Shown here: one piece after another, positions 46,555 to 56,232 of the stretch
How the letters are laid out: the number at the start of each line of letters is the position of its first letter
Numbering within the stretch: position 1 is the first letter of the stretch
Source: Geodermatophilus sp. TF02-6
GTDB taxonomy: Bacteria > Actinomycetota > Actinomycetes > Mycobacteriales > Geodermatophilaceae
NCBI RefSeq assembly: GCF_003319115.1
Contig: NZ_QOHF01000020.1
Coordinates: 1 to 64,000, forward strand
Direction: 5' to 3'
DNA length: 64,000 nucleotides
Notes under the pieces: generated by a model
Told to the model about the DNA's origin: nothing
The model's input: only the letters and a program-made list of their open reading frames with translations
Database searches by the model: none
Position numbers and translations under genes: made by a program

Positions 46555-49500
46555 TCACCGCAGGGGGAGCGCCCTGGCCGCGGAGTCGTCGACCCCGGCC
46601 AGGGCGAGTATGCGCGCCGGCGGCGTGGCCGGCGCGGTGTGCACCCGGAGGTCGACGCCAGCCTGCCCCGCCCGGGTCAGGGCCTCCAGCACCACCCCGA
46701 CCCCGGCGCTGGCGAGGTGACCGGTCGACCGCAGGTCCAGGGTCGCCCGCGAGCCCGGGGGCAACCGGTCCAGGCAGCCGAGGACCTCCTCCCGCACCGC
46801 CGCGGCCGTGGCGAGGTCGACCTCGCCGAGCACCTGCACGCGGAGTCCGCCGGGCTCGTCGTGCACCAGCAGCCGCGCCGCGCCGCCGTCCGCTGCCGGG
46901 TAGGCGGCGCGCGGCGGCCGGGCCCCGGGCGCGACTGGAGCGGGGGGCACGCGGAAGCGGACGGTCGTGCCGGGGGACCCGGGCCCGTGGTCGACCTCGA
47001 CGTCCGTGGCCAGCGTGGAGATCAGCTCCAGCCCCCGACCGCGGGAGCCCCGGTTCTCCGGCGGCGGCCGCCAGGCGCCGGTGTCGCGCACCTCCACCCG
47101 GACGCCGCCGTCGGCGTCCCGGGACACCCCGTAGCTGCACTGCCCGCCGCCGGAGGAGCCGGCGACGCCGTCGGAGCCGTAGGCGTGCTCGACCGCGTTG
47201 GCCAGGGCCTCGCCCAGCGCCAGCTGGAGGTCCTCGGCGGTCTCCTCGGGCAGTCCGGCCGCCGCCGTCCACCGCGCCACCGCCCGGCGGACGGCCGACA
47301 GCCGCACCGGGTCGGCCGGGAGGCGCTCGGCCAGCGGCCCGGGCAGCAGGCGGGCGGCGATCAGCGCGACGTCGTCGGGCTGGTCGGTGTCGGCGAGGAC
47401 CTCGGCCAGCAGCCGCGCGGTCAGCCGGGCGGGGTCGGCCGCGGCGTACCGGCCGGCGGCGTCGCAGACCCGGCCCAGCCCGTCGTCGAGCAGCTCGCCG
47501 CGGCGCTCGACCAGGCCGTCGGTGTAGAGCAGCAGGGTGGCGCCCGGGGCGATGTCGGCGCTGCCCTCGGTGTAGGGCCGCCGACCCGGAGCGCCGAGCA
47601 CGGCCCCGGAGCCGGCGCCGTCGAGCAGCCGGGCCCCGCCCGCGGTCACCAGCAGCGGCGGGAGGTGCCCGGCCCGGGCCCACCGCACGGTGCCGGCGGC
47701 GGCGTCGACGACCAGGCAGGCGGCGGTCGAGGCGAGCGCGCCGGGCAGGCGGACGGCGAACCGGTCGAGCAGCTCCAGCGCCTCCGCGGGGCCGCAGCCC
47801 TGCAGCAGGGCGGCCGACAGGGCGCTGCGCAGCTGGCCCATGACCGCGGCCGCGGCCGGCCCCTGGCCCACGACGTCGCCGACGGCGATGGCCACCCGGG
47901 AGCCGGCGAGCTCGACGACGTCGTACCAGTCCCCGCCGGCCTGCGTGCCCTCGGCGCCGGGCAGGTAGTGGGCGGCCAGCGCCAGGCGGTCCAGCCGCGG
48001 CAGCTGCGCCGGCAGCAGGCTGCGCTGCAGGGTCTCGGCGATCCCGCGCTCGGCGCGGAACAGCCGGGCCCGGTCGAGGGCCTGCGCGCACTGCTCGGCG
48101 ACGGCGAGCAGCATGCCGCGGTCGGTGGCGGAGAAGCGCTGCACCGTCGACCAGGCGATCGCCACGACGCCCACGACCCGGCCGGCCACGGCCAGCGGCA
48201 GGGCGACGTGGGCGGCGAGGCCGAAGCCGCGCGCCGACTCGGCGAGCTCGGGGGGCAGCTGCGCCCCGGGCGGCGACGCGGCGACGTCCTCCACCCAGAC
48301 CGCGCGCCGCTCGGCGACCGCTGCGGTGGCGATCAGCGGCGCCGACAGCGGCAGCACGCGCCACGCCCGCTCCCCCGCGGCGCTGGCGCCGTCGATGGCC
48401 AGCGCGACCAGGGCCCGGTGTGCGGCGTCCAGCTCGTAGACGGCGACCCGGCTCTGCGGCCCGGTCAGCGCGCGCAGGTGGTCGGCGGCGGCCCGCGCGA
48501 CCTCGACCGGGGTGGTGGCCGCCGACAGCTCGGCGGTGGCCCGCTGCAGCAGCGCCAGCCGGTGCGCGGCGGCCCGCTCGTCGGCGAGCAGGACGGCGTT
48601 GTCGACGGCGAGGGCGGCGCGGGCGGCGATCTCCTCGGCGAGCACCCGGTCGTCGTCGTCGACCGGCGGGGCGTCCCCTCGGCGGGCCAGGGCGAGCACG
48701 GCGAGGACCCGGCCGCGGACGGTCAGCGGCACGACCAGACCCGAGCGCATGCCCAGCCGCCGGTCGGTCTCCGCCCGCTCCCCCTCCGGCGCGTCGGCCC
48801 GGAGCGGCCAGCCGGCCGGCAGCGGCGCGCGCCGGACCGGGCGGCCGGTCGCCAGGACCTCCCGCGCCAGCCCCGCGTCGGGGTCGAGCGCGGCCAGGGC
48901 GGCCTCGGTCGCGGCGTCCAGCCCGGCGATCCCCGCGTAGCGCAGCCGGCCGTCCTCGCCCACGAGCCGCACCGTGCAGATGTCGCCCAGCCGGCGGTCG
49001 ACCAGGAGCCGGGCCAGCGCGCCCACCTGCCCGTCGACGGTGGTCTCGCGGTCCAGCGCGGTGCCCACCTCGGCCAGCAGGGTCTGCCGCGCGGTCTCCC
49101 GGGTCCGGGCGTTGATGTCGGTGCAGCTGCCCACGTACCCGGCGAAGTCCTCGTCCGCGCCGATCGGGGCGGCCCGCTCCAGGAGCCAGTGGTGGGCGCC
49201 GTCGGTGCGGCGCAGCCGGACGTCCACCTCCCAGCCGCTGCGCTGCGCGGTCGCGGCGGCGACGACCCGGGCGTAGCGGTCCCGGTCCTCCGGGTGGATG
49301 CCCGCCTCCCAGCCGGTGCCCAGCTCCTCGCACGCCGGGCGGCCGGTGAACTCCGTCCAGCCGCGGTTGACGAACACCCGCCGTCCCTCGGGGTCGGCCA
49401 CCCAGATCAGCGCGGGGGCGACGTCGGCCACGGCGGTGAACCGCTCCTCCGCCGCCCGCCGGACCCGACCCAGCTGCAGGTGCGCACCGACCCGGGCCAG

Positions 49501-51708
49501 CAGCTCCTGCGCGGAGAACGGCTTGACCAGGTAGTCGTCGGCTCCCGCGGCCAGCCCCTCGACCGCGGCCTCCTCCCCGGCCCGCGCGGAGAGCAGCACG
49601 ACCGGGACCCGAGCGGTGCGGACGTCGGCGCGCAGGGCGGCCAGCAGCTGCACCCCGTCCAGCCCGGGCATCATCACGTCGCTGACGACGAGGTCGGGCG
49701 GGTCGGCGAGGGCCGCCTCGAGCGCCGAGGAGCCGTCGGCGACCGCCCGGACGTCGTAGCGCGGCGCCAGCAGCCGCAGCACGTACTCGCGCATGTCGGC
49801 GTTGTCGTCGGCCACCAGCACCCGCCCGGCCGCGGTCCCAGGGGCCGGGGACGGCGCGACCGTGCCCGCCGCGTCGCCGTCGTCCCCGGGCAGCCAGCGC
49901 AGCGCCTCGGTGACGAACGGGACGGCGGCCGGGGAGACCGCGGGCGCGTCCGGCGCCGGCTCGGCCAGCCGCTCGGCCGGCAGGTGGGCCGCACCCAGCA
50001 GCAGGGTGACGGTGAACGTGCTGCCGGCGCCCAGGGTGCTCTCGACGTCGATGGTGCCGCCGTGCAGGCCGACCAGCTCGCGCACCATCGCCAGGCCGAT
50101 GCCGCTGCCCTCGCCGGAGCGGCCGCGGGCGCCGCGCACCCGGGAGAACCGCTCGAACAGCCGGGGCAGCTCCTCGGCGGGGATGCCGGTGCCGGTGTCG
50201 CTCACGGTGAGCCGCGCCGTCCCGCCGTCCCGCCGCAGCCGCACGGTGATCCCGCCGGTGAAGGTGTACTTCAGCGCGTTGGAGAGCAGGTTGAGGACGA
50301 CCTTCTCCCACATGTCGCGGTCGACGTGCACCGGCGCCTCCAGCGGCGGGCAGTCGACGGTGAACGCCAGGCCCGCCCGCACGACCGCGGAGCGGAACAC
50401 GCTGGCCAGCTCGGCGGTGGTCGCGGCGAGGTCGACCGGCTCGAAGCGGGCGTCGATCCGGCCGGCCTGGATGCGGGAGAAGTCGAGCAGGGTGTCGACC
50501 AGCTTGCGGAGCCGCTGGGCGTTGCGCTCGATCACCTCGAGCTCCTCGCGCACCCGCGGGTCGGCGTCCGCCGCCGGTGAGCGGTGCAGCTCGGCGACCG
50601 GCCCGGCGATGAGGGTCAGCGGGGTGCGGAACTCGTGGCTGACGTTGCTGAAGAAGTCGGTCTTGGCCCGGTCCAGCTCGGCCAGCGCCTCGGCGCGGCG
50701 CCGCTCGGCCTCGTAGCTGCCGGCGTTCCCCAGCGCGGAGGCGATCTGGTTGGCCACCAGCTCCAGGAAGCCGCGGTAGGCGTCGTCGGAGCGGCGGTGC
50801 GGGTTCAGGCCCACCACCAGGAACCCCGCCACCGCGCCGCGGTCCTGCACGCCGGAGGCGATCGGCAGTGCGGCCGCCTGCCGCGGCGGGAGGTCCCACG
50901 CCCCGGTCGGGAGGTCCGGGAACCGGTCGGCGAGGTCCTCGACCAGGACCGGCTCCCCGGCCAGGAGCCGCGCCAGCGGCCAGACCGGGTCGCCGTCGTC
51001 CGGCGTCAGGACGGCGGGCACCGCCGGGGAGCCCGGCTCGATGCCGGCCGCGCAGCCCAGCCGCGCCGTACCGGACCCGTCGACCAGGTAGGTGGCGCTG
51101 AACGGGAGGTCGGCGCGGTTGCGGCCCAGCTGCTCGCCGACGGCGGCGAGCACGTCGGCCTCGGTGCGGGAGGTGCCGATCGCCGCGGCCAGGTCGCGCA
51201 GGTGCGCCATCCGCCGCTCACCGAGGACCCGCTCGGTGTTCTCGGTGACCACGCACAGCATGCCCTCGGTGCGCCCGTCCGGGCCGCTCAACGGGCTGTA
51301 GGAGAAGGTGTGGTAGGTCTCCTCCGGGTAGCCGTTGCGCTCCAGGAACAGCAGCAGGTCCTCGTCCCAGGTCGCGACCCCGGTGTCGAGGACCGACCGG
51401 ATGCGCGGGGCGATGTCGTCCCAGATCTCGGCCCACACCTCGCGGGCGGGCCGGCCCAGCGCCCACGGGTGCTTGGCCTGCAGCGTGTCGTCCCGGTAGG
51501 CGTCGTTGTAGAAGAACGTCAGGTCGGGGCCCCAGGCCGCCCACATGGCGAACCGGGACGTGAGCACGATCCGGACGACGTTGCGCAGCTCGGGCGGCCA
51601 GGTCTCGGGCAGGCCGAGCGGGGTCTGCGCCCAGTCGCGCTCGGCCATCGCGCGGCCGACCTCACCGCCGCCGGCGAACAGCGAGCGCTCGGGGGCCTGC
51701 CCGGTCAC
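46555..51708 (-). CDS. giant hybrid histidine kinase fused to a PP2C/RsbW/STAS partner-switching module
   Basis: 1717 residues from GTG 51708. Rough domain order: PAS-like 20-185 (FYNDAYRDD), GAF 200-340, HisKA with His358 (NVSHEFRTPL), HATPase 455-570 (NLLSNALKYTF), receiver with Asp677 (VVSDVMMPGLDG), PAS 750-870 and two GAF domains 880-1205. Then come PP2C/SpoIIE-type phosphatase 1220-1440 (GGDWYDVVEL, VGDVVGQG, LLYTDGLVERR), RsbW-like kinase 1455-1590 (GEALANAVEHAYG) and STAS 1612-1717 (LRSTGHLASAGVG). No membrane helices. All catalytic residues appear present. It would convert several signals into control of an alternative sigma factor; target unknown. No sigma factor gene is nearby. Confidence 0.92.
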   Translation of the reverse strand: MTGQAPERSLFAGGGEVGRAMAERDWAQTPLGLPETWPPELRNVVRIVLTSRFAMWAAWGPDLTFFYNDAYRDDTLQAKHPWALGRPAREVWAEIWDDIAPRIRSVLDTGVATWDEDLLLFLERNGYPEETYHTFSYSPLSGPDGRTEGMLCVVTENTERVLGERRMAHLRDLAAAIGTSRTEADVLAAVGEQLGRNRADLPFSATYLVDGSGTARLGCAAGIEPGSPAVPAVLTPDDGDPVWPLARLLAGEPVLVEDLADRFPDLPTGAWDLPPRQAAALPIASGVQDRGAVAGFLVVGLNPHRRSDDAYRGFLELVANQIASALGNAGSYEAERRRAEALAELDRAKTDFFSNVSHEFRTPLTLIAGPVAELHRSPAADADPRVREELEVIERNAQRLRKLVDTLLDFSRIQAGRIDARFEPVDLAATTAELASVFRSAVVRAGLAFTVDCPPLEAPVHVDRDMWEKVVLNLLSNALKYTFTGGITVRLRRDGGTARLTVSDTGTGIPAEELPRLFERFSRVRGARGRSGEGSGIGLAMVRELVGLHGGTIDVESTLGAGSTFTVTLLLGAAHLPAERLAEPAPDAPAVSPAAVPFVTEALRWLPGDDGDAAGTVAPSPAPGTAAGRVLVADDNADMREYVLRLLAPRYDVRAVADGSSALEAALADPPDLVVSDVMMPGLDGVQLLAALRADVRTARVPVVLLSARAGEEAAVEGLAAGADDYLVKPFSAQELLARVGAHLQLGRVRRAAEERFTAVADVAPALIWVADPEGRRVFVNRGWTEFTGRPACEELGTGWEAGIHPEDRDRYARVVAAATAQRSGWEVDVRLRRTDGAHHWLLERAAPIGADEDFAGYVGSCTDINARTRETARQTLLAEVGTALDRETTVDGQVGALARLLVDRRLGDICTVRLVGEDGRLRYAGIAGLDAATEAALAALDPDAGLAREVLATGRPVRRAPLPAGWPLRADAPEGERAETDRRLGMRSGLVVPLTVRGRVLAVLALARRGDAPPVDDDDRVLAEEIAARAALAVDNAVLLADERAAAHRLALLQRATAELSAATTPVEVARAAADHLRALTGPQSRVAVYELDAAHRALVALAIDGASAAGERAWRVLPLSAPLIATAAVAERRAVWVEDVAASPPGAQLPPELAESARGFGLAAHVALPLAVAGRVVGVVAIAWSTVQRFSATDRGMLLAVAEQCAQALDRARLFRAERGIAETLQRSLLPAQLPRLDRLALAAHYLPGAEGTQAGGDWYDVVELAGSRVAIAVGDVVGQGPAAAAVMGQLRSALSAALLQGCGPAEALELLDRFAVRLPGALASTAACLVVDAAAGTVRWARAGHLPPLLVTAGGARLLDGAGSGAVLGAPGRRPYTEGSADIAPGATLLLYTDGLVERRGELLDDGLGRVCDAAGRYAAADPARLTARLLAEVLADTDQPDDVALIAARLLPGPLAERLPADPVRLSAVRRAVARWTAAAGLPEETAEDLQLALGEALANAVEHAYGSDGVAGSSGGGQCSYGVSRDADGGVRVEVRDTGAWRPPPENRGSRGRGLELISTLATDVEVDHGPGSPGTTVRFRVPPAPVAPGARPPRAAYPAADGGAARLLVHDEPGGLRVQVLGEVDLATAAAVREEVLGCLDRLPPGSRATLDLRSTGHLASAGVGVVLEALTRAGQAGVDLRVHTAPATPPARILALAGVDDSAARALPLR

Positions 51709-52350
51709 CGACCCCCCTCGCCGTCCCCCGCGAGCGGGAGGTGCTCCCGGCTCGTCGGCTCCGCGACCGCGGGTGCTGCGGCTCTGCGTGACCTCGCACG
51801 CTCGGTCACGACCGGCATCACGAGGGTGATGGTAGGTCGGGGCGGGTTGCCCTCCCGGGGAGGGCACGTCCCCGGGAGGGTCGCGGCCGGCGAGCCGGTC
51901 GAGGTCGGCGCGGTCGGCGGCTGATCACCGGTGCGCTGTGGGTGGAGACCGCCCGGGCCGTGGAGGAGCCGCTCCTGTGGGTCCCGGACGCCATCGCAGG
52001 TGCCTACGGCGCGGCTCGCACGACGGGCCGGACGGACTGGCTGGACCTGGTGGGTCGAGTGGAGGAGATCGAGGTCGCCACCCACTGACCCGGAGGAGCG
52101 GCATCGACCCGCGTGAGCGGCTCCGGAGAGCGCGAGGACCGGGTCCCACGATCCGCGGGCGTCCCGGTCCTCACTTCCACACCCCCCCGCAGGAGGTGGG
52201 CCACGTCCCCAGTCTGCCAGGAACGGTGCGGATGGCAACCATGGCGCTCGTTCCTTGCTCGACCGGGTGTCCCCGGCCGCTCCGCGCACCGACTGCGCCG
52301 GTCAGGAGCACCGACGTACACGACCACGCCCCTACTCGACCTACCCGGCG
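51709..52350. other. gene-poor stretch upstream of the hybrid kinase
   Basis: Apart from the remnant at 51922-52088, no credible gene is visible. It must hold the hybrid-kinase promoter. The right part runs into a family-1 repeat. Confidence 0.5.
51922..52088 (+). pseudogene. 3' remnant of a DUF3800-like gene
   Basis: The plus strand reads ALWVETARAVEEPLLWVPDA then IAGAYGAARTTGRTDWLDLV and ends IEVATH with TGA at 52086-52088. This resembles the C-terminal end of actinobacterial DUF3800-like (RNase H-fold) proteins (EPLLWxPDAxAGAxGAA). No upstream coding region or good start exists, so only the last ~55 codons remain. Family assignment is from memory and tentative. Confidence 0.4.
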
Positions 52351-52446
52351 GCCGAAGAGGACCCCGTCCTCCCCGCCCTCGTAGTAGGAGGACCCCGTCC
52401 TCCCCAGCCTTCGCAAGCCCAGGCCGGGACCCGGGACGGGGCCGCC
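52351..52446. repeat. GC-rich dispersed repeat (family 1), truncating an SGNH hydrolase gene
   Basis: GAGGACCCCGTCCTCCCCGC then AGGACCCCGTCCTCCCCAG, CCTTCGCAAGCCCAGGCCGG and GACCCGGGACGGGGCCG. Its right edge coincides with the point where the SGNH hydrolase reading frame stops making sense. Confidence 0.85.
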
Positions 52447-52573
52447 CGCCGCGGTGGGTGCGGGCGGCCAGCCGGCCCACCCAGCCCAGGTGGTCGGGGT
52501 CGCCGACGCCGGCGACGAAGGAGCCGCCGAGGAAGCACACCCGCAGGTCCGTCAGCGGCGCGTCGTCGCTCAC
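52445..52573 (-). pseudogene. 5' remnant of an SGNH/GDSL hydrolase gene
   Basis: From GTG 52573 the minus strand encodes DLRVCFLGGSFVAGVGDPDH then LGWVGRLAARTH. This is the block-I region of SGNH hydrolases (GDSF/GGSFVAG). After about 43 codons it runs into the family-1 repeat and the frame becomes repeat-derived. Its start overlaps the stop of the upstream alpha/beta hydrolase (GTGA), so it was once the second gene of that operon. Confidence 0.65.
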
Positions 52574-53445
52574 GCGGCGGCCACGGGGAGCCGACGACGC
52601 AGCAGCGGCAGGACGACGTCGCCGTGCGCGGCGGTCAGGTGGTCGAGCCCGGGCAGGAGCTCGACGGCCCAGCCCGCCGCCTGCAGCTCGTCCCGGTACC
52701 GGGCGAGGGCCTCGCCGATGGCGACGCGGACGCCGCCCCAGTCGGGGCCGTACTCGATGACGTCGAGCTCGCCGGCGAAGCAGGCACGCGGCACGTCCAG
52801 CCGAGCGGAGGCGGCCGCGTCGTCGACGTCCTGCAGCGCCTCGTAGAGGGTGACGAACTGCCGGGTCTGGCCGGAGCCGGTCTGCACGCGCACCGCGCTC
52901 CAGTCCCCCGGCTCGACCTCGGGGCCGTCCGGGGCGGCCGCGTCGCTCTGCGCGACCGCCATGGCGTGCGCGGCGCGGGTCACCGCCAGCATCTCGGCGT
53001 ACGGCCCGCCGACCGGCGGGAAGCCCCCCATCACCAGGCCGGTCAGCCGGTCGGTGCGGACGGCGAGCTGGAGGGCGGCCAGCGCGAGCCAGGAGTAGCC
53101 GTAGCAGACGAACCTCTCGGCGCCGGCCGCGTCGGCGACCGCGAGCAGGTCGGCGGCGACGGCGTCGGGGGTCAGGGTGTCCGGTGCCGGGGAGGCCAGC
53201 CGGTGGCCCTCGTAGTCCGCCGCCACGACGGTGCGGGTGTCGGCGAGGCCGTGGACCAGCGTCGCCCCGGCGTCGGGGTCGGCTCCCCACTGCCGCATCG
53301 CGGTCGCGGCGTCCGGGTCGTGCGGCCGGGGACGCACGAGGAGCAGGACGTGCGGACCGCGGCCGACCGTCACCACCTCGATCTGCGTGCCGTCGTGCAG
53401 CCGGGCCGTGCTGGTCCGCTCGCCGGGTTCCGGATCGGTGGCCAT
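52570..53445 (-). CDS. alpha/beta hydrolase-like protein
   Basis: 291 residues, ATG 53445 with GGAGG. VGRGPHVLLLVRPR, ADYEGHRLA, the nucleophile elbow CYGYSWLALAAL, the FAGELDVIEYG loop and GLDHLTAAHGD follow the fold. The elbow reads GYSWL instead of GxSxG, yet the Ser, acid and His are all there. Lid region is short. Substrate unknown. Divergent from the MerR-like regulator, which may control it. Confidence 0.8.
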   Translation of the reverse strand: MATDPEPGERTSTARLHDGTQIEVVTVGRGPHVLLLVRPRPHDPDAATAMRQWGADPDAGATLVHGLADTRTVVAADYEGHRLASPAPDTLTPDAVAADLLAVADAAGAERFVCYGYSWLALAALQLAVRTDRLTGLVMGGFPPVGGPYAEMLAVTRAAHAMAVAQSDAAAPDGPEVEPGDWSAVRVQTGSGQTRQFVTLYEALQDVDDAAASARLDVPRACFAGELDVIEYGPDWGGVRVAIGEALARYRDELQAAGWAVELLPGLDHLTAAHGDVVLPLLRRRLPVAAA

Positions 53446-53536
53446 GCCTCCACCATGGCATTCACGAGCTGGTTGAGGGTCCGGCGGAGATCCCGGCAGG
53501 TGGGCGGGTGAGAACCCGCCAACCGCGGAGGAGGCC

Positions 53537-54259
53537 ATGGGGAGAGGCAGCGGTCCGTACCGGCCGGTCGACCTCGCCCGGGCGGCCGGCATCTCGACCC
53601 AGCAGGTCCGCAACGACGAGGCCAGCGGCGTCCTGCCCCCGGTGCAGCGCATCCCCAGCGGGCAGCGCCGCTACGACGAGCGCCACCTGCAGGCGCTGCT
53701 GACCTACCGCGCCCTGCTGCGGGGGTTCGGCGCACCCGCCGCCCGGGCGGTCATGCGGGCCGTCCGCGCCGGGGACCTCGCCGCGGCCCTCGAGCTCGTC
53801 GACGCCGGCCACGCCGAGCTGCAGAGCCAGCGGTCGGCGCTGCGCGCCACCCGCCGGGCCCTCGAGGCCGTGGCCGACGAGGTCCTGGCCGACGTGCGGG
53901 CGGAGGACGACATGCTGATCGGCCAGGTGGCCGAAGCGCTCGGCGTCCGCCCCTCCACCCTGCGCTCCTGGGACGCCGCCGGGCTGGTGTCCCCGGCCCG
54001 TACCGGGTCGCGCGGGTACCGCAGCTACTCACCCGTCGACGTCCGCGACGCCCGGATCGCCCACCAGATGCGCCTGGCGTACTCCCGGCTCGACCAGATC
54101 CGCGACGTGCTCTGTGCCCTCCGCGACAGCGGCGACGCGACGGCGATCCGCACGGTCGTCGCGTGCCGTGAGGCCGCCCTCACCGGCCGGTCACGGGCGA
54201 TGGTGCGCGCCGCGGCGGCGCTGGACGGCTACCTCGACGGGGTCGGCCGGCCTCCCTGA
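53537..54259 (+). CDS. MerR-type regulator with two HTH domains
   Basis: 240 residues, ATG 53537 after GGAGGAGG. The first MerR-like HTH is YRPVDLARAAGISTQQVRND, then SGQRRYDERHLQALL. A helical segment follows and a second HTH, LIGQVAEALGVRPSTLRSWD, then AGLVSPARTGSRGYRSYSPV. Tandem MerR domains in one chain are unusual; each half resembles TioE-like regulators. It could bind DNA as a single chain or bridge two sites. Likely regulates the divergent hydrolase gene. Confidence 0.85.
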   Translation: MGRGSGPYRPVDLARAAGISTQQVRNDEASGVLPPVQRIPSGQRRYDERHLQALLTYRALLRGFGAPAARAVMRAVRAGDLAAALELVDAGHAELQSQRSALRATRRALEAVADEVLADVRAEDDMLIGQVAEALGVRPSTLRSWDAAGLVSPARTGSRGYRSYSPVDVRDARIAHQMRLAYSRLDQIRDVLCALRDSGDATAIRTVVACREAALTGRSRAMVRAAAALDGYLDGVGRPP

Positions 54260-54304
54260 CGGCAGGGCCGGCGCAGCGACGAGCAGGCGCCTGGCACCGC
54301 TGGC

Positions 54305-55447
54305 TCAGCCTCGACTGCGGCGGGTGGAGACGGTGACGGTGAACCAGCGGTCGGCGGCGGCCACCCGGGTCGGGCCGACCAGCCGGCGCAGCGCCGCCCG
54401 GTGCGGCAGCCGGTTGTTGTAGACGCACCACAGCTGACCGCCGGGCCGCAGCACCCGCGCGGCCGCGGCGAAGAGCCGGTCGGCGGCGGCGGTCACCACG
54501 GCCGCGCCCACGTGGAACGGCGGGTTGCAGACGACCAGGTCGACGCTCCCGGCCGCGACGGTGGACGCCGCGTCGTCCCTCGTCACCCGCACCCGGTCGC
54601 CCAACTCGTTGGCCCGCACCGTCGCCTGCGCCGAGGCCACCGCCGCGGCGGAGGCGTCGCTGGCCAGCACCGCCAGCTGCGGCCGGGCCCGGGCCAGCGC
54701 GGTGGCCAGCACGCCGGTGCCGCAGCCGAGGTCGAGCGCCGTCCGGGCGTCCGGCGCCGCGCGGGGGAGCGCGCGCAGGAGGGCGCGGGTGCCGGCGTCC
54801 ACCCGCGTGCCGGCGAACGCCGCGCCGTGCGCGCAGACGGCGAGGCCCAGGTCGGGGTGCTCCTGCCGGCGAGGAAAGGACGACGTCACCCCCGGCCGGG
54901 GTCCGCGGGCGACCAGCAGCCGCGACTTCTGCCGGGCCAGCGTGGCGTGCACCTCGGTGAACCCGCCGGCCAGGACGTCGTTCATCGCCGGGGTCATGTG
55001 CTTGACCTGCCCGCCGACGAGCAGGGTGACCTCCGGGCCGGCCGATGCCGCGACCACCTCGGTCAGCTCGCGCAGCGCGTCGAGCGACCTCGGCGCCTTG
55101 GCCAGCACCACGCGGGCGCCGTCCGCCAGCCCCGGGCCCAGCGGCAGCGGGCGGTAGGTGCCGGCCAGTCCGGTGCGCTCGGCGTTGCGGGCCAGGGCCA
55201 GCTCGCCGACCAGCAGGTCCTGGTGCACCCGGACGTCGCGGGCGCCGGTGGTGACCGCGCCGAGGGTCAGCGCGCCGTACGAGTCGTCGACGACGGCCAC
55301 CTCGCCGGGGCCGGCCGCCGCGAGCAGCGGGGCCGCCTCGTCGAGCAGCAGTCGGTCGGTGGCGTCGACGGCGACCAGGTCCGGGGCCTCGACGTCCGGC
55401 TCCCGCCGCAGCAGCGCGAGCACCCCGCTCAGGGCCGCCTGAGGCAT
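54305..55447 (-). CDS. class I SAM methyltransferase, RlmG/RsmC-like
   Basis: 380 residues from ATG 55447. The N-terminal domain has [19 protein letters not shown] and [15 protein letters not shown]. The catalytic domain has [20 protein letters not shown] and the purine-amine motif [13 protein letters not shown]. These place it with 23S/16S rRNA guanine-N2 methyltransferases. The start codon lies inside a family-2 hairpin repeat, and the frame can extend through the repeat to an ATG at 55498 (MGSDT...). The native start was probably replaced by the repeat. Confidence 0.85.
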   Translation of the reverse strand: MPQAALSGVLALLRREPDVEAPDLVAVDATDRLLLDEAAPLLAAAGPGEVAVVDDSYGALTLGAVTTGARDVRVHQDLLVGELALARNAERTGLAGTYRPLPLGPGLADGARVVLAKAPRSLDALRELTEVVAASAGPEVTLLVGGQVKHMTPAMNDVLAGGFTEVHATLARQKSRLLVARGPRPGVTSSFPRRQEHPDLGLAVCAHGAAFAGTRVDAGTRALLRALPRAAPDARTALDLGCGTGVLATALARARPQLAVLASDASAAAVASAQATVRANELGDRVRVTRDDAASTVAAGSVDLVVCNPPFHVGAAVVTAAADRLFAAAARVLRPGGQLWCVYNNRLPHRAALRRLVGPTRVAAADRWFTVTVSTRRSRG

Positions 55448-55501
55448 GGGAAGCGATACACCCGTTCTGGTGCCGGATGCGCACGTATCGCTTCCCATGC
55501 C
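55443..55501. repeat. family-2 hairpin repeat, copy 2
   Basis: Perfect 17-base arms GGCATGGGAAGCGATAC (55443-55459) and GTATCGCTTCCCATGCC (55485-55501), 25-base loop similar to copy 1 (shared CGTnCTGG, CCGGA, CGCAC). It lies between msrA and the methyltransferase gene and supplies the latter's start codon. Confidence 0.92.
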
Positions 55502-55514
55502 CAGGGGGATGCGG

Positions 55515-56168
55515 TTAGACGCCGGAGATGCCGACCGGGCAGGAGACGCCGGTGGAGTGGATCGGGCAGTAGCCGTTCGGCACCTTGTACAGGTACTGCT
55601 GGTGGTAGTCCTCGGCGTAGAAGAAGTCGCGCAGCGGGGCGATCTCGGTGGTGATCTCGCCGTAGCCGGCCGCCGTCAGCCGCTGCTGGAAGGCCTCCCG
55701 GCTGGCCCGGGCGGCGGCCTCCTGCTCCGGCGTCTGGACGTAGATCGCCGAGCGGTACTGGGTGCCGACGTCGTTGCCCTGCCGCATGCCCTGGGTGGGG
55801 TCGTGGTCCTCCCAGAACACCTTGAGCAGCTGGTCGTAGGAGACCACCGCCGGGTCGAAGACGGCCAGCACGACCTCGGTGTGGCCGGTGCGCGCCGCGC
55901 AGACCTCCTCGTAGGTCGGGTTGGGCGTGTACCCGCCGGCGTAGCCGACCGCGGTGGAGTAGACGCCCGGCGTCTGCCAGAAGACCTGCTCGACCCCCCA
56001 GAAGCAGCCGGCGCCGAAGACGGCGGTCTGCAGGCCCTCGGGGAAGGGTGGCTTGATGCGGTTGCCGTTGACCGCGTGCGTCTCGGGGACGTTCGGCAGC
56101 GGGTCGGGGCGGCCCGGCAGGGCGTCCTCGGGTGCCACCGGCTGGGTCTTGGCCCGGGAGGAGAACAT
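55515..56168 (-). CDS. msrA: peptide methionine-(S)-S-oxide reductase
   Basis: 217 residues, ATG 56168. Active-site GAGCFWGVE (Cys55) with [30 protein letters not shown] and [13 protein letters not shown]-terminal cysteines at about 201 and 210 can act as resolving residues. It repairs oxidised methionine using thioredoxin. The N-terminal ~45 residues precede the core, as in the longer MsrA forms. Divergent from the MDR reductase gene. Confidence 0.96.
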   Translation of the reverse strand: MFSSRAKTQPVAPEDALPGRPDPLPNVPETHAVNGNRIKPPFPEGLQTAVFGAGCFWGVEQVFWQTPGVYSTAVGYAGGYTPNPTYEEVCAARTGHTEVVLAVFDPAVVSYDQLLKVFWEDHDPTQGMRQGNDVGTQYRSAIYVQTPEQEAAARASREAFQQRLTAAGYGEITTEIAPLRDFFYAEDYHQQYLYKVPNGYCPIHSTGVSCPVGISGV

Positions 56169-56232
56169 GCCCCGAGCGTAGGACGTATCGGGCAACCAGG
56201 CGGCGCGACCTCGGCGGATGCAGGATCGGACC

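Noticed and set aside
46510..50580. 1356-codon open frame on the plus strand
   Set aside because: Antisense shadow of the hybrid kinase; low-complexity composition and no domain.
45458..50899. 1813-codon open frame overlapping the hybrid kinase on the same strand
   Set aside because: Only its last part (45458-46456) encodes the MEDS protein; upstream it is Arg/Gly/Ala-rich shadow of the hybrid kinase in another frame.
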